DNA from: Bdellovibrio sp.
Lineage (GTDB): Bacteria > Bdellovibrionota > Bdellovibrionia > Bdellovibrionales > Bdellovibrionaceae
NCBI GenBank assembly: GCA_017745015.1
Contig: JAGIAF010000204.1
Location: 1 to 6,180, forward strand
DNA length: 6,180 bases
Direction: 5' to 3'
Shown here: positions 6,179-6,180 of the stretch, one piece after another
How positions within the stretch are numbered: the stretch's first letter is position 1
Layout: each line of letters opens with the position of its first letter
Notes under the pieces: model-generated
The model's input: only the letters and a program-made list of their open reading frames with translations
What the model was told of the DNA's origin: nothing
The model's database searches: none
Translations under genes and position numbers: made by a program

Positions 6179-6180
6179 TG
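6178..6180 (+). CDS. Probable start codon of a further operon gene (only ATG visible)
   Basis: The lipoprotein stop and this ATG share one base (TGATG), the same coupling style seen at 1598 and 5468. Only the start codon is inside the window, so nothing can be said of the product. It does imply that the operon continues downstream. Confidence 0.5.

Noticed and set aside
1..6180. Promoters, terminators, RNA genes, CRISPR, insertion sequences or long repeats
   Set aside because: The window is almost entirely coding with gaps of at most 3 bases. No terminator hairpin with a T run, no repeat array and no transposase were seen.

Overview
The window is a stretch of chromosomal operon from a Gram-negative (diderm) bacterium, most likely a member of the Bdellovibrionota (Bdellovibrio-like). 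This placement is an inference. It rests on fairly balanced base composition, on an MlaD-type protein with a long helical region and a beta-rich C-terminal domain, and on a GYF-like/TPR membrane protein next to an outer-membrane-type lipoprotein. No rRNA or other definitive marker is present.

All recognisable genes lie on the + strand and abut or overlap, with no intergenic gap over 4 bases. In order they are: the 3' two-thirds of alanine racemase (alr, 1-761); an MlaE-type lipid ABC permease (762-1598, GTG start directly after the alr stop); an MlaF-type ATPase (1598-2368); an MlaD-type MCE protein (2365-3471) whose C-terminal domain continues in the -1 frame (3468-3722); a 580-residue GYF-like/transmembrane/TPR protein (3726-5468); and a 236-residue lipoprotein (5468-6178). 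The last bases hold the ribosome binding site and ATG of a further gene. No promoter, terminator, RNA gene, repeat, mobile element or CRISPR array is visible, and the window looks like the interior of one polycistronic transcript.

Functionally, MlaE, MlaF and MlaD should form an inner-membrane ABC complex that moves phospholipids between the inner and outer membranes. MlaC (periplasmic carrier) and MlaB (STAS subunit) are not among the genes seen here. Instead, MlaD carries about 140 residues of predicted helix and then a domain that looks like an outer-membrane beta-barrel. This resembles the transenvelope MlaD bridge known from Veillonella parvula. The TPR protein and the lipoprotein are candidate accessory parts at the inner and outer membrane.

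The most notable feature is a run of six G at 3463-3468, where the MlaD frame breaks. The upstream frame stops just after the run and the downstream frame opens just before it, so one extra G would restore a single protein of 452 residues. This could be a sequencing error, a real mutation, a phase-variable tract, or ribosomal or transcriptional slippage.
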